Shown here: positions 1 to 12,600 of the stretch, one piece after another
Position numbering within the stretch: position 1 is the stretch's first letter
How the letters are laid out: every line of letters starts with the position of its first letter
NCBI RefSeq assembly: GCF_001039355.2
Contig: NW_019775513.1
Location: 348,647 to 412,646, forward strand
Source: Lingula anatina
Taxonomy: Eukaryota > Brachiopoda > Lingulata > Lingulida > Lingulidae
Direction: 5' to 3'
DNA length: 64,000 nucleotides
Notes under the pieces: generated by a model
Told to the model about the DNA's origin: nothing
What the model saw: only the letters and a program-made list of their open reading frames with translations
Databases searched by the model: none
Made by a program: the position numbers and the translations under genes

Positions 1-14
1 CTAATAGGCCTATG

Positions 15-3000
15 CTATAACCCAAGAGATTTTCTGACTGTGCGTCGTGCTATTTCCTCAAACTCAGTTTTGTTCTCCCTCCACGTCTTTGCAGCATCAA
101 CATTTGCAGCACTTTCATCATTCGGCTCTGAAACAAAAACACCAATTTTTTAAGTACAAGTCATCAAGATAATTTTGAAAGATGACAAATTTTGATAAAT
201 ATCAGACTGCCTTTTGAATTAATGTATGAAGAATAAGCATTCTCATGTGTGCAATCCTGCATGTCTTTATTATATATTTCATTCCTGTGGCTATCTGGTA
301 TTGCGTGTCTAAATCTTATAAACTGTGCCAAGCCATTAACCACTGTAACACTGTTAACAAACTAGAGGATCAGAGAGGCGATACCGCCTCCAAATATTGT
401 ACCACCAGCTGGAGCAAACGCATTCGTATAGACCCTCACATACACAAAATAAGGGACACAGCCACCAGTTTTGTGCTTGACAAGCTGTAAAAATGCAATC
501 AACAAGAATTTTTTAACTATTGCAAAAAATATATATGGTACAATCAAATTTAAGTTCTTCGTAAGGTAGGTCAAGGGTCAATTTCAAGGTCACAGTAAAT
601 TGCCAGTATATGACTTCCTATTCAAGTTCAAGAGTAACTATGGACCTATCTCTGTCAAGTTTGAAGTTAAAAGAGAAAGAAATTAGCAGAGTTCAGTTCA
701 TGATAAAAAGTAGGTCAAAGGTCAATTTCAAGGTCACAGTAAATTGCCAGTATATGACTTCCTATCCAACTTCAATAGTAACTATGGACCTATCTCTGCC
801 AGTTTTGGAGATAAAAGGGAAGCAAAATTTGCAAAGTTCAGTTCATGGTGAAAAGTAGGTCAAAGGTCAATTTTAAGGTCACATTTAGATTGCCAGTATA
901 TGACTTCCTATTCAAGTTCAATAGTAACTATGGACCTATCTCTGCCAGTTTTGGAGATAAAAGGGAAGCAAAATTTGCAAAGTTCAGTTCATGGTGAAAA
1001 GTAGGTCAAAGGTCAATTTTAAGGTCACATTTAGATTGCCAGTATATGACTTCCTATTCAAGTTCAATAGTAACTATGGACCTATCTCTGCCAGTTTTGG
1101 AGATAAAAGGGAAGCAAAATTTGCAAAGTTCAGTTCATGGTGAAAAGTAGGTCAAAGGTCAATTTTAAGGTCACATTTAGATTGCCAGTATATGACTTCC
1201 TATTCAAGTTCAATAGTAACTATGGACCTATCTCTGCCAGTTTTGGAGATAAAAGGGAAGCAAAATTTGCAAAGTTCAGTTCATGGTGAAAAGTAGGTCA
1301 AAGGTCAATTTTAAGGTCACATTTAGATTGCCAGTATATGACTTCCTATTCAAGTTCAATAGTAACTATGGACCTATCTCTGCCAGTTTTGGAGATAAAA
1401 GGGAAGCAAAATTTGCAAAGTTCAGTTCATGGTGAAAAGTAGGTCAAAGGTCAATTTTAAGGTCACATTTAGATTGCCAGTATATGACTTCCTATTCAAG
1501 TTCAATAGTAACTATGGACCTATCTCTGCCAGTTTTGGAGATAAAAGGGAAGCAAAATTTGCAAAGTTCAGTTCATGGTGAAAAGTAGGTCAAAGGTCAA
1601 TTTTAAGGTCACATTTAGATTGCCAGTATATGACTTCCTATTCAAGTTCAATAGTAACTATGGACCTATCTCTGCCAGTTTTGGAGATAAAAGGGAAGCA
1701 AAATTTGCAAAGTTCAGTTCATGGTGAAAAGTAGGTCAAAGGTCAATTTTAAGGTCACATTTAGATTGCCAGTATATGACTTCCTATTCAAGTTCAATAG
1801 TAACTATGGACCTATCTCTGCCAGTTTTGGAGATAAAAGGGAAGCAAAATTTGCAAAGTTCAGTTCATGGTGAAAAGTAGGTCAAAGGTCAATTTTAAGG
1901 TCACATTTAGATTGCCAGTATATGACTTCCTATTCAAGTTCAATAGTAACTATGGACCTATCTCTGCCAGTTTTGGAGATAAAAGGGAAGCAAAATTTGC
2001 AAAGTTCAGTTCATGGTGAAAAGTAGGTCAAAGGTCAATTTTAAGGTCACATTTAGATTGCCAGTATATGACTTCCTATTCAAGTTCAATAGTAACTATG
2101 GACCTATCTCTGCCAGTTTTGGAGATAAAAGGGAAGCAAAATTTGCAAAGTTCAGTTCATGGTGAAAAGTAGGTCAAAGGTCAATTTTAAGGTCACATTT
2201 AGATTGCCAGTATATGACTTCCTATTCAAGTTCAATAGTAACTATGGACCTATCTCTGCCAGTTTTGGAGATAAAAGGGAAGCAAAATTTGCAAAGTTCA
2301 GTTCATGGTGAAAAGTAGGTCAAAGGTCAATTTTAAGGTCACATTTAGATTGCCAGTATATGACTTCCTATTCAAGTTCAATAGTAACTATGGACCTATC
2401 TCTGCCAGTTTTGGAGATAAAAGGGAAGCAAAATTTGCAAAGTTCAGTTCATGGTGAAAAGTAGGTCAAAGGTCAATTTTAAGGTCACATTTAGATTGCC
2501 AGTATATGACTTCCTATTCAAGTTCAATAGTAACTATGGACCTATCTCTGCCAGTTTTGGAGATAAAAGGGAAGCAAAATTTGCAAAGTTCAGTTCATGG
2601 TGAAAAGTAGGTCAAAGGTCAATTTTAAGGTCACATTTAGATTGCCAGTATATGACTTCCTATTCAAGTTCAATAGTAACTATGGACCTATCTCTGCCAG
2701 TTTTGGAGATAAAAGGGAAGCAAAATTTGCAAAGTTCAGTTCATGGTGAAAAGTAGGTCAAAGGTCAATTTTAAGGTCACATTTAGATTGCCAGTATATG
2801 ACTTCCTATTCAAGTTCAATAGTAACTATGGACCTATCTCTGCCAGTTTTGGAGATAAAAGGGAAGCAAAATTTGCAAAGTTCAGTTCATGGTGAAAAGT
2901 AGGTCAAAGGTCAATTTTAAGGTCACATTTAGATTGCCAGTATATGACTTCCTATTCAAGTTCAATAGTAACTATGGACCTATCTCTGCCAGTTTTGGAG

Positions 3001-5994
3001 ATAAAAGGGAAGCAAAATTTGCAAAGTTCAGTTCATGGTGAAAAGTAGGTCAAAGGTCAATTTTAAGGTCACATTTAGATTGCCAGTATATGACTTCCTA
3101 TTCAAGTTCAATAGTAACTATGGACCTATCTCTGCCAGTTTTGGAGATAAAAGGGAAGCAAAATTTGCAAAGTTCAGTTCATGGTGAAAAGTAGGTCAAA
3201 GGTCAATTTTAAGGTCACATTTAGATTGCCAGTATATGACTTCCTATTCAACTTCAATAGTAACTATGGACCTATCTCTGCCAGTTTTGGAGATAAAAGG
3301 GAAGCAAAATTTGCAAAGTTCAGTTCATGGTGAAAAGTAGGTCAAAGGTCAATTTCAAGGTCACAGTAAGATTGCCAGTATATGACTTCCTATTCAACTT
3401 CAATAGTAACTATGGACCTATCTCTGCCAGTTTTGGAGATATAAGGGACTAAATGTTATAATTTTGGAGTTACCATAATGTGCCTTAAATTTCGTACAGA
3501 AAAAATTAATTAAAATAAAGAAAATGTCATTTTGGTCAAAATTCTTGAAATAGGAGGTGCTCTGAAGTTTCAGAAGTTCAAATTTGATGAAATAATGTCA
3601 TTTTTGAACACAAGTTGTCTGCTTTGCCAAGCCTTATGTTTTATTTTTCCAGAGTTCAAAATTTATTATCCATTACCGTACTGCACATTTTGCTTTTACC
3701 ACCAATATGTACTTTTTGATACAGCGTAACTCGAAAACCGTATGGAATACAAAAAAACCGAGACCACCTCCAGTGTTGGGCTTTACATGCTCTACAAAAT
3801 GCAAAAAAGAATGGGTCTCTAGCATTAACGGTTCCCGAATTAGAGACAGTTTTCAGTTTCGGTATCTTATGGCCGCTACTCCCGTGAAAATGCACCGATT
3901 GACCCCAAATTCATGGAGATGAAAGATGACCTGAAGGGTAACACTTTCCAATAATATTATTGGTTAAGTCTGTGTGGTGTCTGAATAACAGGGCAAAAAA
4001 AATTTTTTTCGTAAAAAATTTCATTTTTTTGAAAATTTTGGCCCATTTGACCTTGAAGTAGAGGTCAAAGGTCAAATCCAAGGGTATATTTGAAATCTAC
4101 ACATATGACTTTTGGAAAGCCGTCTATAGAAATTTTTCCCATAACTCCTTCCGTAGGGTAGATAATTAGCATTTAATTTTGCCATTTTTAGACAAGGGTG
4201 CATTGCAATGAGTGCCACACCCAGACCCCAATACCGACAAAGCCCAAATTTTACGTGGAACGAGTTGAGATTATAGGTGACCTAAATCCATGAGATGGGT
4301 ACGGGGGTCCTTACCGTCTAGGAGGAGAAGCGGTAACGGTAGCCGTCCGGCGGAGCCGGCGGAACGATCCGGACGGGACCGAAACCATGTGTACCGCCAG
4401 CGCTAACGCTGGTGGTACAATTACTGCAAGATCTACTCACTGACAGGAGGACCTACATACCTGCCAGCATACTGACAACTGAAAGCAGTATCTTCTCCAC
4501 ACTCTGCACTGGGCTCCATCTCTCAGCACTGGTTTCATAGCCCATGGGATCATCCCCTGGGGCATGTAATATTGATATACACACCCTGCCATCTGGATAT
4601 ACTATACAGAAAGAAATAGTTTGGGACATTATATCATATGTAAACAGGACATATTCTGTGATAAAATAGAAATCAATATATAAATCAGATTTTCATTAGT
4701 TAAAGCCTCAATTTAGGATTACATTATTTTCACATTGTTGTAACAATGTGTTTGGGGACATCTGAAAACAAGTTACTTGTAAAACACATAAACTTACTAT
4801 TTGGATGAAAGAGGTCACAAGTGAACTTCATTTTTGGTGGGCTTAGAGGATAATCTGGTGGAAATATTAACCTTGCTGGAAATATTCCATCTTCAAAACA
4901 TGTCCCCTCTGGACCACTGAAAAAAGGGAACATTTTTGGTACTAGTAAGTAAAAGGCATGTCAATAGAAACAAACTTCAACACAGTTGTTTAAATTGCTT
5001 CCAATTCATTAAAATGTTTTGTAGTGTTCTCAAATTCTATACTAATCGATTTAAATTTCACTGCAAAACATATCAACATTATAGCATGAAAAAATCATTC
5101 ACTAGCAGTTATATCAATTATTTTTAGATGATTTAAATATTTTTCTTAATCTGGGCATATACAGTATAGAAGATACCAAAAAAATGAACAACAAAATGAA
5201 ATGTACACCATAGTACTAACAAATCCAAGATTTTTTAGGCTAAATTCATACTGTCTCACGTTATAAGTGCCTCCCACTCAAAGAAATTTTCTTCATTTAT
5301 TGGGCCAGCCACAATACCTTCTGGTGGGTTAAGCGTCAACTCTGAATAAAAGTAACATAGAAAAATAACAACATGAGAGAAAATTGATCACTTTTCAAAG
5401 TTTTGACCAAATCATGATAATTTCCTTAGTGAAGAAAAATTAAGACCTTTTTCAGTTTGAGTGTTAAATCTTAGTGATGCTGGTATGTTTTGAGATGTTC
5501 CACCACCAAAACTATGCTAAAGAGATCTTGCTTAACTAGCTTTCATTAATTCTCCTCAAACTTGTTCCCTGCTACTTATAAGTATCTAGCTAAGTTAATT
5601 AATTAATTGGGCATGTCTTGCAAAGAAGTGTCATATGGGTGACTCTTGTCAATCTCTCAAAAAATTGGATGATCTCATTCTGAATATAATAAACCTTCAG
5701 ATAAATGAAAACGTCAATAAAAGGTTAAAATTCAGACTATAAACCCTTCAGACTACTGAAGCTTCACCAATCAGTCTAATGGACCTCTGAACAAATGAAC
5801 CTTTGGACCAATCAAGGAAGTCTATCTTCGGAATATCGAGACGCACCCTCTCTCGCAGGATACATGATAAGTAACGGTAAAGCAATGAAAAGTGCGATCA
5901 GGTGAAAAATGAATGTAAATTAACATGCTACTCGAAATAAGTCACACTCACGTTTATATTCGGCCATCAGCCTTTTCAAAGCTGAGCCTGCCAT
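15..5994 (-). CDS. UBE2G2: Ubiquitin-conjugating enzyme E2 G2 (complete, 5 exons)
   Basis: Exons on the minus strand, in transcript order: 5994-5952, 5341-5260, 4916-4798, 4601-4461 and 127-15. They join in phase to 165 residues, the same length as human UBE2G2. The start [14 protein letters not shown] and the end VRKSLGL match that family closely. The UBC core carries the HPN motif around residue 80 and the catalytic Cys at 89 in [14 protein letters not shown]. The acidic insertion after the cysteine that marks the G-type E2s is present. In other animals this enzyme builds Lys48 chains with ER-membrane E3s such as gp78 and HRD1, so the expected role is ER-associated degradation; that part is family knowledge. 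The last intron (128-4460) is stretched by a satellite array. The start faces the TOP2 start about 600 bases away. The 3' UTR runs off the window. Confidence 0.96.
565..3449. repeat. 146-bp tandem satellite array, about 19.8 copies
   Basis: Units start at 565, 710 and 855, then every 146 bases to 3337, where the last copy is truncated. The first two units are 145 bases long. The copies at the left end and the last one or two at the right end differ at several sites, while the internal copies are almost letter-identical. That is the usual pattern of unequal exchange acting on the middle of an array. Each unit contains AGGTCAAAGGTCA, followed 7 bases later by a third AAGGTCA half-site. The array lies wholly in the last intron of the UBE2G2 gene. 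Short reading frames inside it are repeat by-products. Confidence 0.97.
3450..4440. repeat. Probable dispersed repeat next to the satellite
   Basis: This intronic stretch of UBE2G2 has no coding signal. Around 4043-4150 it carries a TGACCTT half-site, another AGGTCAAAGGTCA and an ATATGACTT phrase, in the same order as the 146-bp satellite. It therefore looks like a diverged relative. The last 120 bases are much more G+C-rich and contain two hairpins (4330-4380 and 4390-4420). I infer a non-autonomous mobile element, but I cannot define its ends. Confidence 0.4.
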
Positions 5995-6601
5995 GCCAAA
6001 CAAACAAACAGGCTGTCAGCTGTCACAGTAATTAATAGCGACAGCTTCCAAATCCTGCTTCGGTGCTTCCAGTGTTTTGGTACGACACACAGACAGACTC
6101 AACTTCTCTTGTTAGGTCGAAGAAGATTGGTCCATTTTGACGGTACTTACTTTTTCGCCAATCACATCGAGTAAGACAATTTTTTTCTTGTCGCGTGCAC
6201 ACCGGCACAAATTCATCTTTGTTCGTGAGATTTTTTGCAAAAATCAGCAATTTGTTAATGGAATTTCTGATTGATGGACATGGATGCTTGGTGTATGCCG
6301 CGGATTAGCTAGACTGGATTGACGTTTATTGCTTTGTTCATTGCAATATACAGATTTGGACTCGGAGAGCATGTGTACAGTATTCAGTTCACTTTATCGT
6401 CGTTGATATTCGTAAACCCGTCGGAATCACAAAAGGATATGGGGTCTTCATCATCCTAGGCCAAAGGCAGCTGTTCTGCATCCCCAGGAAAACCATTGTA
6501 TTTTCTTGACTTGGTCGTGAATCCGTGGGAATCAAATTTTATTATAACAAGGCTGACTATAGACAATTATTGTGTATTAATTGTCCTATTATAATAAAAC
6601 A
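5995..6601. promoter_or_regulatory. Shared intergenic promoter region, UBE2G2 and TOP2
   Basis: The UBE2G2 start (5994, minus) and the first TOP2 start (6602, plus) face each other across 607 bases. I see no other gene between them, so both promoters must lie here unless TOP2 mainly uses its second first exon. A CCAAT motif occurs near 6158. No TATA box is evident. Use as a bidirectional promoter is inferred from the arrangement only. Confidence 0.5.
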
Positions 6602-6634
6602 ATGGCAGATGGAAGTGGGAAATTGCAATGGGTG
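6602..6634 (+). CDS. TOP2: TOP2 first coding exon, form 1a
   Basis: ATG opens MADGSGKLQWV and ends at a strong GTAAGT donor in phase 0. Joined to the exon at 8039 it reads QWV-TLFDNMNAK. This matches the TWVTLFDQNNAAK segment of vertebrate TOP2B, so this is the best-supported start. Confidence 0.85.
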
Positions 6635-9600
6635 GTAAGTGACTTTAATTTATTTATTTCTTTTTGTTTTCAACTTCTCAATTGATCGACCTTCACCTTT
6701 GGATATAGTGCGCCAAACGTCATCACTAAAGTTGTCACGTGGTAGCAATTCTCTGTTTTGATTGGATAGATTGGCAAGGGCGCTGTAAATTGAAAATTAT
6801 CAGACACGGTGCTGGCCCTGTCGTTCGATTATTCCCCTTTTCCCAAATAAACAACGACAATGGCGTCTGAAGGCCCATTAAAGGTGAGCATTAAAACTAA
6901 GTTTCAAATGTGTTTGAAGTCAAACTACTGACTGGTGAAAATTAATTTGATTTTAAACGTTCAACCTGACCCCATCAACATGAAATCTAGTGAGCAACGA
7001 TTTTTTTGGTCTGATCTCTAGGATTCTCGAGTTTGACCGGCAATTATAACAGAATTATTGAAGATACTATTTAAGTTGTTGTGAGTCTAGTTTTCACTTT
7101 CATGAATCAAATGGTCCTAAATTATTTGTGTGGAAAAAAAAAGACTCAAAATGGATCATACTAGTGGAATATCACAGTTCTTTATAGATGAAATTCATGC
7201 ACTAGCACTCCTATTGACGATCTGGTACTTTTGTAGTATACCCCCCACCCTGTAACTTTCTGTTACTTTCACTTTTCAAACAGTTTTTTACATTTTCTTG
7301 TTCATCTATGTCAAAGCTGTTGAAATAAAATGCTTTTGTAATTACCTGTGGACTTTTTATTAGTTTTAATCACGTTTAATCCAGCCCATTGAAATACAAT
7401 GTTAGAATCTTCAATTTACACCTGCAGTCAATAACTTGCCGCGTTTTCGTTGGCTAACTCTAAGGTAATTTTATGTGAACAAGTTGCTCCTAATAATTTC
7501 ACAGAGGAAGTCCAAGTATACAATGTATCAATCCTATGTTCACATAAAATAAGGTAGAGTTATGCGGCAAGTTATTGACTGCAGGTACATTGTAAATTTT
7601 CATATTGTATTTCAATGGGGTGGATTAAACGTGATTAAAACTAATAAAAAGACCACAGGTAATTACAAAAACATTTTATTTCAACAGCTTTGACATAGGT
7701 GAAAAAGACAAAGTAAAAAAATGTTTGAAAAATGAAAGTTTCAGGAAGTTACAGGGTGGGGGGGTATACTACAAAAGTACCGACGATCTGATATATACTG
7801 GCTGTGCTAATATGTTGAAACAGCGTGGATATCAAAATTGTCAATAGGAGTGTTAATGCATGAATTTTATGCTTTGCATTTTTGCATCATGTTAATCATG
7901 AAATTAAAAATGATGCATGGACGCTTGAACAAGCTGGGTTAAAAACCCATTTTAAAACTGTTGACAGGTCTCATTGCTGTCTCCTCTAATTTCTATCCTT
8001 CGTTGCCACTGGTCCACTATCAATCTTTATCTTTTCAGACACTCTTTGATAACATGAATGCCAAAGCTGAGGCTAAGGAAGAGAAAAATGAGAAGAAAAA
8101 ATCCAAGCCCAAACCAAAGGCTGAAGATGCAGCAGATATGCCCCACCTGCCTAAAACCCCTCCGAAAGGAGAGGGAAAAGGCAAGAAGCGCATGTCTGTG
8201 GAGAGAATCTACCAGAAGAAGTCTCAGCTAGAGCATATCTTGTTACGTCCTGATACTTATATTGGTTCTGTGGAAAAAGTCACCCAGGTAGGGTTTTTAG
8301 GAATAAAAAAACACATAAAAAATAAAAGTAAATGAATGTTATTTGTAAAAATTGAAAATTGCTTGAAAAGTAAATTTTGTCTGTAGCAGAAAATTTATTC
8401 TTAAAATTTGCATGGTGACCAGCTTTATTATTATTTTTTACTCCAATCAAATACAGATTAATTGTTTTATGTGGCCTTTCCTTAACTACTCTGAATTGTC
8501 AGTACTATGAATTTTACATGTTTTTTTTTTTTTTTGCAGCCAATGTGGGTTATTAACGAGGAGGCGGACAGAATGATTCAAAGAGATCTCACCTTTGTAC
8601 CCGGGTTGTACAAGATATTTGATGAGATTTTAGGTAAGCAACTGCTGTCAAGAATTGTAAGGAGTAGCCAATACAAAAGATGTCAAATGTCCCGTAGTAT
8701 ACATAAAGTTACCTATTTTATAAATGTAATAATATGATGTATTTCACACTTTTTTTTTGTAATTATTTTTTTACTTCATTAGTTATTGATGTTAAAGATA
8801 ACGAGACCCATTAGTTACATTCTTGTCTCTGTTTCTTTAGTGAATGCTGCAGATAATAAACAGCGAGATCCTAAAATGACAACCATCAAGATCGATATCG
8901 ATAGGTGAGTATAAGTTCAACAGTTTAAGTTAATCATCACCCTCTGTTACTTCAATCCCATTTAGAGCCCATATCAGTGACAACAATTGGGCATAACCTT
9001 ATTTCAGAGGTAGTCTTGCCAGGCTGTGCCTTACACTTCTGATTCTTTTTCTTTTGTTTTATGTAAAATATGTGCATAGTACAATGACAAGATATGCCTG
9101 ATAAGTATGTATTTGGATTTCTGTTTCATCCACAGATGTATTTGCTTTGGGTTTGAGAGATTGAGATTTTTCAACAACCCTGACTTTAGCACATTTTATA
9201 TAATATTCCAGCAGCTAGAGATTTATGGATGATGGATGTTACAATGTGTCAGGGTTGACTTTCTATCCAACATTTCTCTTCATTTTTTAAGACTTGAAGA
9301 AAAATAGAATGAAAGCTTGATTGATTCTATTGCTCACCTGTGTCCAATCTCTCATTATATTTAGTGAGAACAACCGTGTCAAGATCTGGAACAATGGTAA
9401 GGGGATCCCTGTGATAGAGCACAAGACAGAGAAGGTGATGGTCCCAACACTGATCTTTGGGCACCTGCTTACCTCCAGCAACTACAATGATGAGGAGCAG
9501 AAAGTCACAGGTATGCTGGGAATTCTGAATGTAGGGTAACCTGCAAATGTATTTACTTAATAGGTTTGTTATCTGTATTTGAACTGGTGTAATGTTTTCT

Positions 9601-12600
9601 GTTGAAGAGGGTGAATTATTCAAATCTACACCATCCTACTGCTTTGTTATGTATGATTTGCACTTTCTGTTATAATTTTAATATGAGCTAACCTAGCATC
9701 CACTTCAAACATATGCACATGCTTTTCTTTCATTCATTGTTCTTTTTGCCACACATCAGAATCAAAGACAATTTAAATTTACTTTCAGGTGGTCGTAATG
9801 GATATGGCGCCAAACTTTGCAACATCTTCAGCAACAAGTTTGTTGTAGAAACTTCCTCCAAAGATGAGGGCCATGCTTTTAAACAGGTGATTTTTTAGCC
9901 CATAAATTATTGACGAAAAAGTAACCTTAATGGGTGATACTAATCCATCCTTTATTCAGTGATTTTACATGATGCGATCCATCTTGTAGCTGTAAGGATG
10001 TCTGTAATCCTCTATAAAATTCCTAATTTCTGTTGAAATAGTTTTTCCCCACAACAAAATTGTTAATTTCCCTCAAAATTGATTTAATGCACATAGCGTA
10101 CAGTGTGACATCATGATATACCAAAAAAAAACCTCAACAAAATGATGTAACTGCATATTTGCAGACCTGGACCCACAACATGGGAAAAGCTACAGAGGCA
10201 AAGATCACCCCGTGTGCGTCTGAGGACTATACCTGCATTACATTCGAGCCAGATCTGGCCAAGTTCAAGATGGATTCCCTGGACAAGGACATCGTGGACC
10301 TGTTCTCTAGGAGAGCCTATGACATAGCTGCCTCCACCAAGGGAGTCAAGGTGTTCCTCAATGGGAAGAAACTGCCTGTATGTTCATTTCTGAAATCTTT
10401 ACTTTTTTGACACTTCAGGAACACTTTTCTACCCTAAAGAACCCCTAAGAACCTATTTTAGTTCTTTTGAATGGTGCAGAACAGAATTGCCTGCTACATG
10501 TTGAGGCATAGCCAGATATTTGAATCGCCATCTTTAGATCTATCAGTTACTAAATAAATGATTAAGTACAAGTCAATGGAATTTACAGATTATTTTGATC
10601 AAAGGTAACTTAGTTTCCCGTTTTTCCAGATTAACAGCTTCCGAAGTTATGTGGACCTGTTCCTGAAGGACAAGTTTGATGACAATGGGCAGCCACTGAA
10701 TGTTGTCCATGAGGTCATCAACCCACGCTGGGAGGTGGCCGTCACCCTCAGTGACTCTGGCTTCAAACAGGCCAGCTTTGTCAACAGTATTGCCACCACC
10801 AAGGTAAGGGGGAAGTAATCCACATTCCACATTTAGATCAGATAGGTATATCTTGTTTGATGGGATTATAAAATATTTTTCCCAGTGCATATGCATGTAT
10901 TATATTAATACCTGTGAAGCAAATTAATGTTTTTGAGACGTGTCTTGGAAGATAAATTAGTTATAATATATAGATATACATATGATGTGCTAGAAGACAA
11001 AGAATACTCAAGTAAAATGCATTCAACCTGACTAGAAAATCTTCTATAATCCCAGGGAGGGCGGCATATTGACTACTTTGTGGACCAAGTAGTGAACAAA
11101 CTCGCAGATGTAGTGAAGAAGAAACAAGGGAAAGGGGGGATGGCCGTAAAACCTTTCCAGGTAGGTTGCCTGTTTTGAAATATTTTTGAGAAATAAAATG
11201 TTTTGAAGACCCAAAAATATTTTCTTTTATTACCCAGTGTTATTTCACAAATACAGTAGTTACAGATACAATAACTGTGAAAAGAAAAAATGGGACAATA
11301 AATTGTTTTGTAACTTGATTGTTTATAATTTTTGAGATAATATTAAAATGAAGGCAGGTTTTTATTTGCTTTAAAATTTAGAAAATGTTTCTGGAAGCTT
11401 ANACAAAAATATTTTCTTTTATTATCCAGTGTTATTTCACAAATACAGTAGTTACAGATACAATAACTGTGAAAAGAAAAAATGGGACAATAAATTGTTT
11501 TGTAACTTGATTGTTTTTAATTTTTGAGATAATATTAAAATGAAGGCAGGTTTTTATTTGCTTTAAAATTTAGAAAATGTTTCTGGAAGCTTAATACCAA
11601 CTAAATACTGTCTTAATTTCAGATCAAAAACCACATGTGGGTCTTTGTGAACTGTCTCATTGTAAATCCAACCTTTGACTCTCAAACCAAAGAAAACATG
11701 ACCCTGCAGGCCAAGAGCTTTGGTTCTAAATGTGAGCTCAATGATAAATTCATACAACAGGTAAGACGTGGAACTCCACCCACAGGTACACAGATTTACG
11801 CTGGTGTAAATTCCTCATATGATCATATGTCATTCAGTTTCAAACATAGTAGCAGTACTAGTGAATAAGACAGCTTACACATGCGAAATGGTTTCATATT
11901 ATAATGTAACAATGCCATTTACATTGAAGGTGTTTGAATGATTTCTTTAATAGTTTTGGTGACAACTTTCAGGTGTCCAAATGTGGCATTGTGGAAAGCA
12001 TCCTGTCCTGGGTGAAGTTCAAGACCCAGACTCAACTGAACAAGAAGTGCCATGCCTCTAAGCATTCCAAGCTGAAAGGAATTCCGAAGCTGGATGATGC
12101 CAACGATGCAGGTAACATGGAAACTTGTTAGTCTTGCACAACTAGAGTTTTTTTTATATATATAAAAGACTTTGTAGAGATGAAAAGATGAAACATGGTA
12201 ATAACAGAATTATTTTAAACATTTGAAGGACAATATTAACTTTGTTCACGTTTATGTATCCCAAATAGGAACCAAGAACTCAGCCCATTGTACACTGATC
12301 CTGACTGAGGGAGACTCTGCCAAGACCCTGGCAGTGGCTGGACTCAGTGTGATCGGTAGAGACCAATATGGTGTCTTCCCACTGCGTGGTAAAGTTCTCA
12401 ACGTGAGGGAGGCCACACACAAACAGGTAAGAAGGAAGGACTGACATGCTAGTTTGAGTTCCCATCCCCTGTGATGATTGAGTAAAACCAGTAAAATAGG
12501 TCTACAGGGAATAGCAGAAAATCGAGTAGTTGTTTTAGGAAAAAAGACCAAAGGAGAATATTTTTATTGTGCTGTTTTGAGTCTGTCAGTTATTCTTACA

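Noticed and set aside
610-858. Small protein-coding frame in the satellite
   Set aside because: The frame exists only because the repeat lacks stops there. It has no splice context and no resemblance to a family.
565-3449. CRISPR-like array
   Set aside because: Units are contiguous 146-bp repeats with no unique spacers, in an animal intron.
4240-4440. tRNA or other structured RNA gene
   Set aside because: The hairpins are strong, but there is no cloverleaf, no A/B box pair and no match to a known RNA. A repeat end is likelier.
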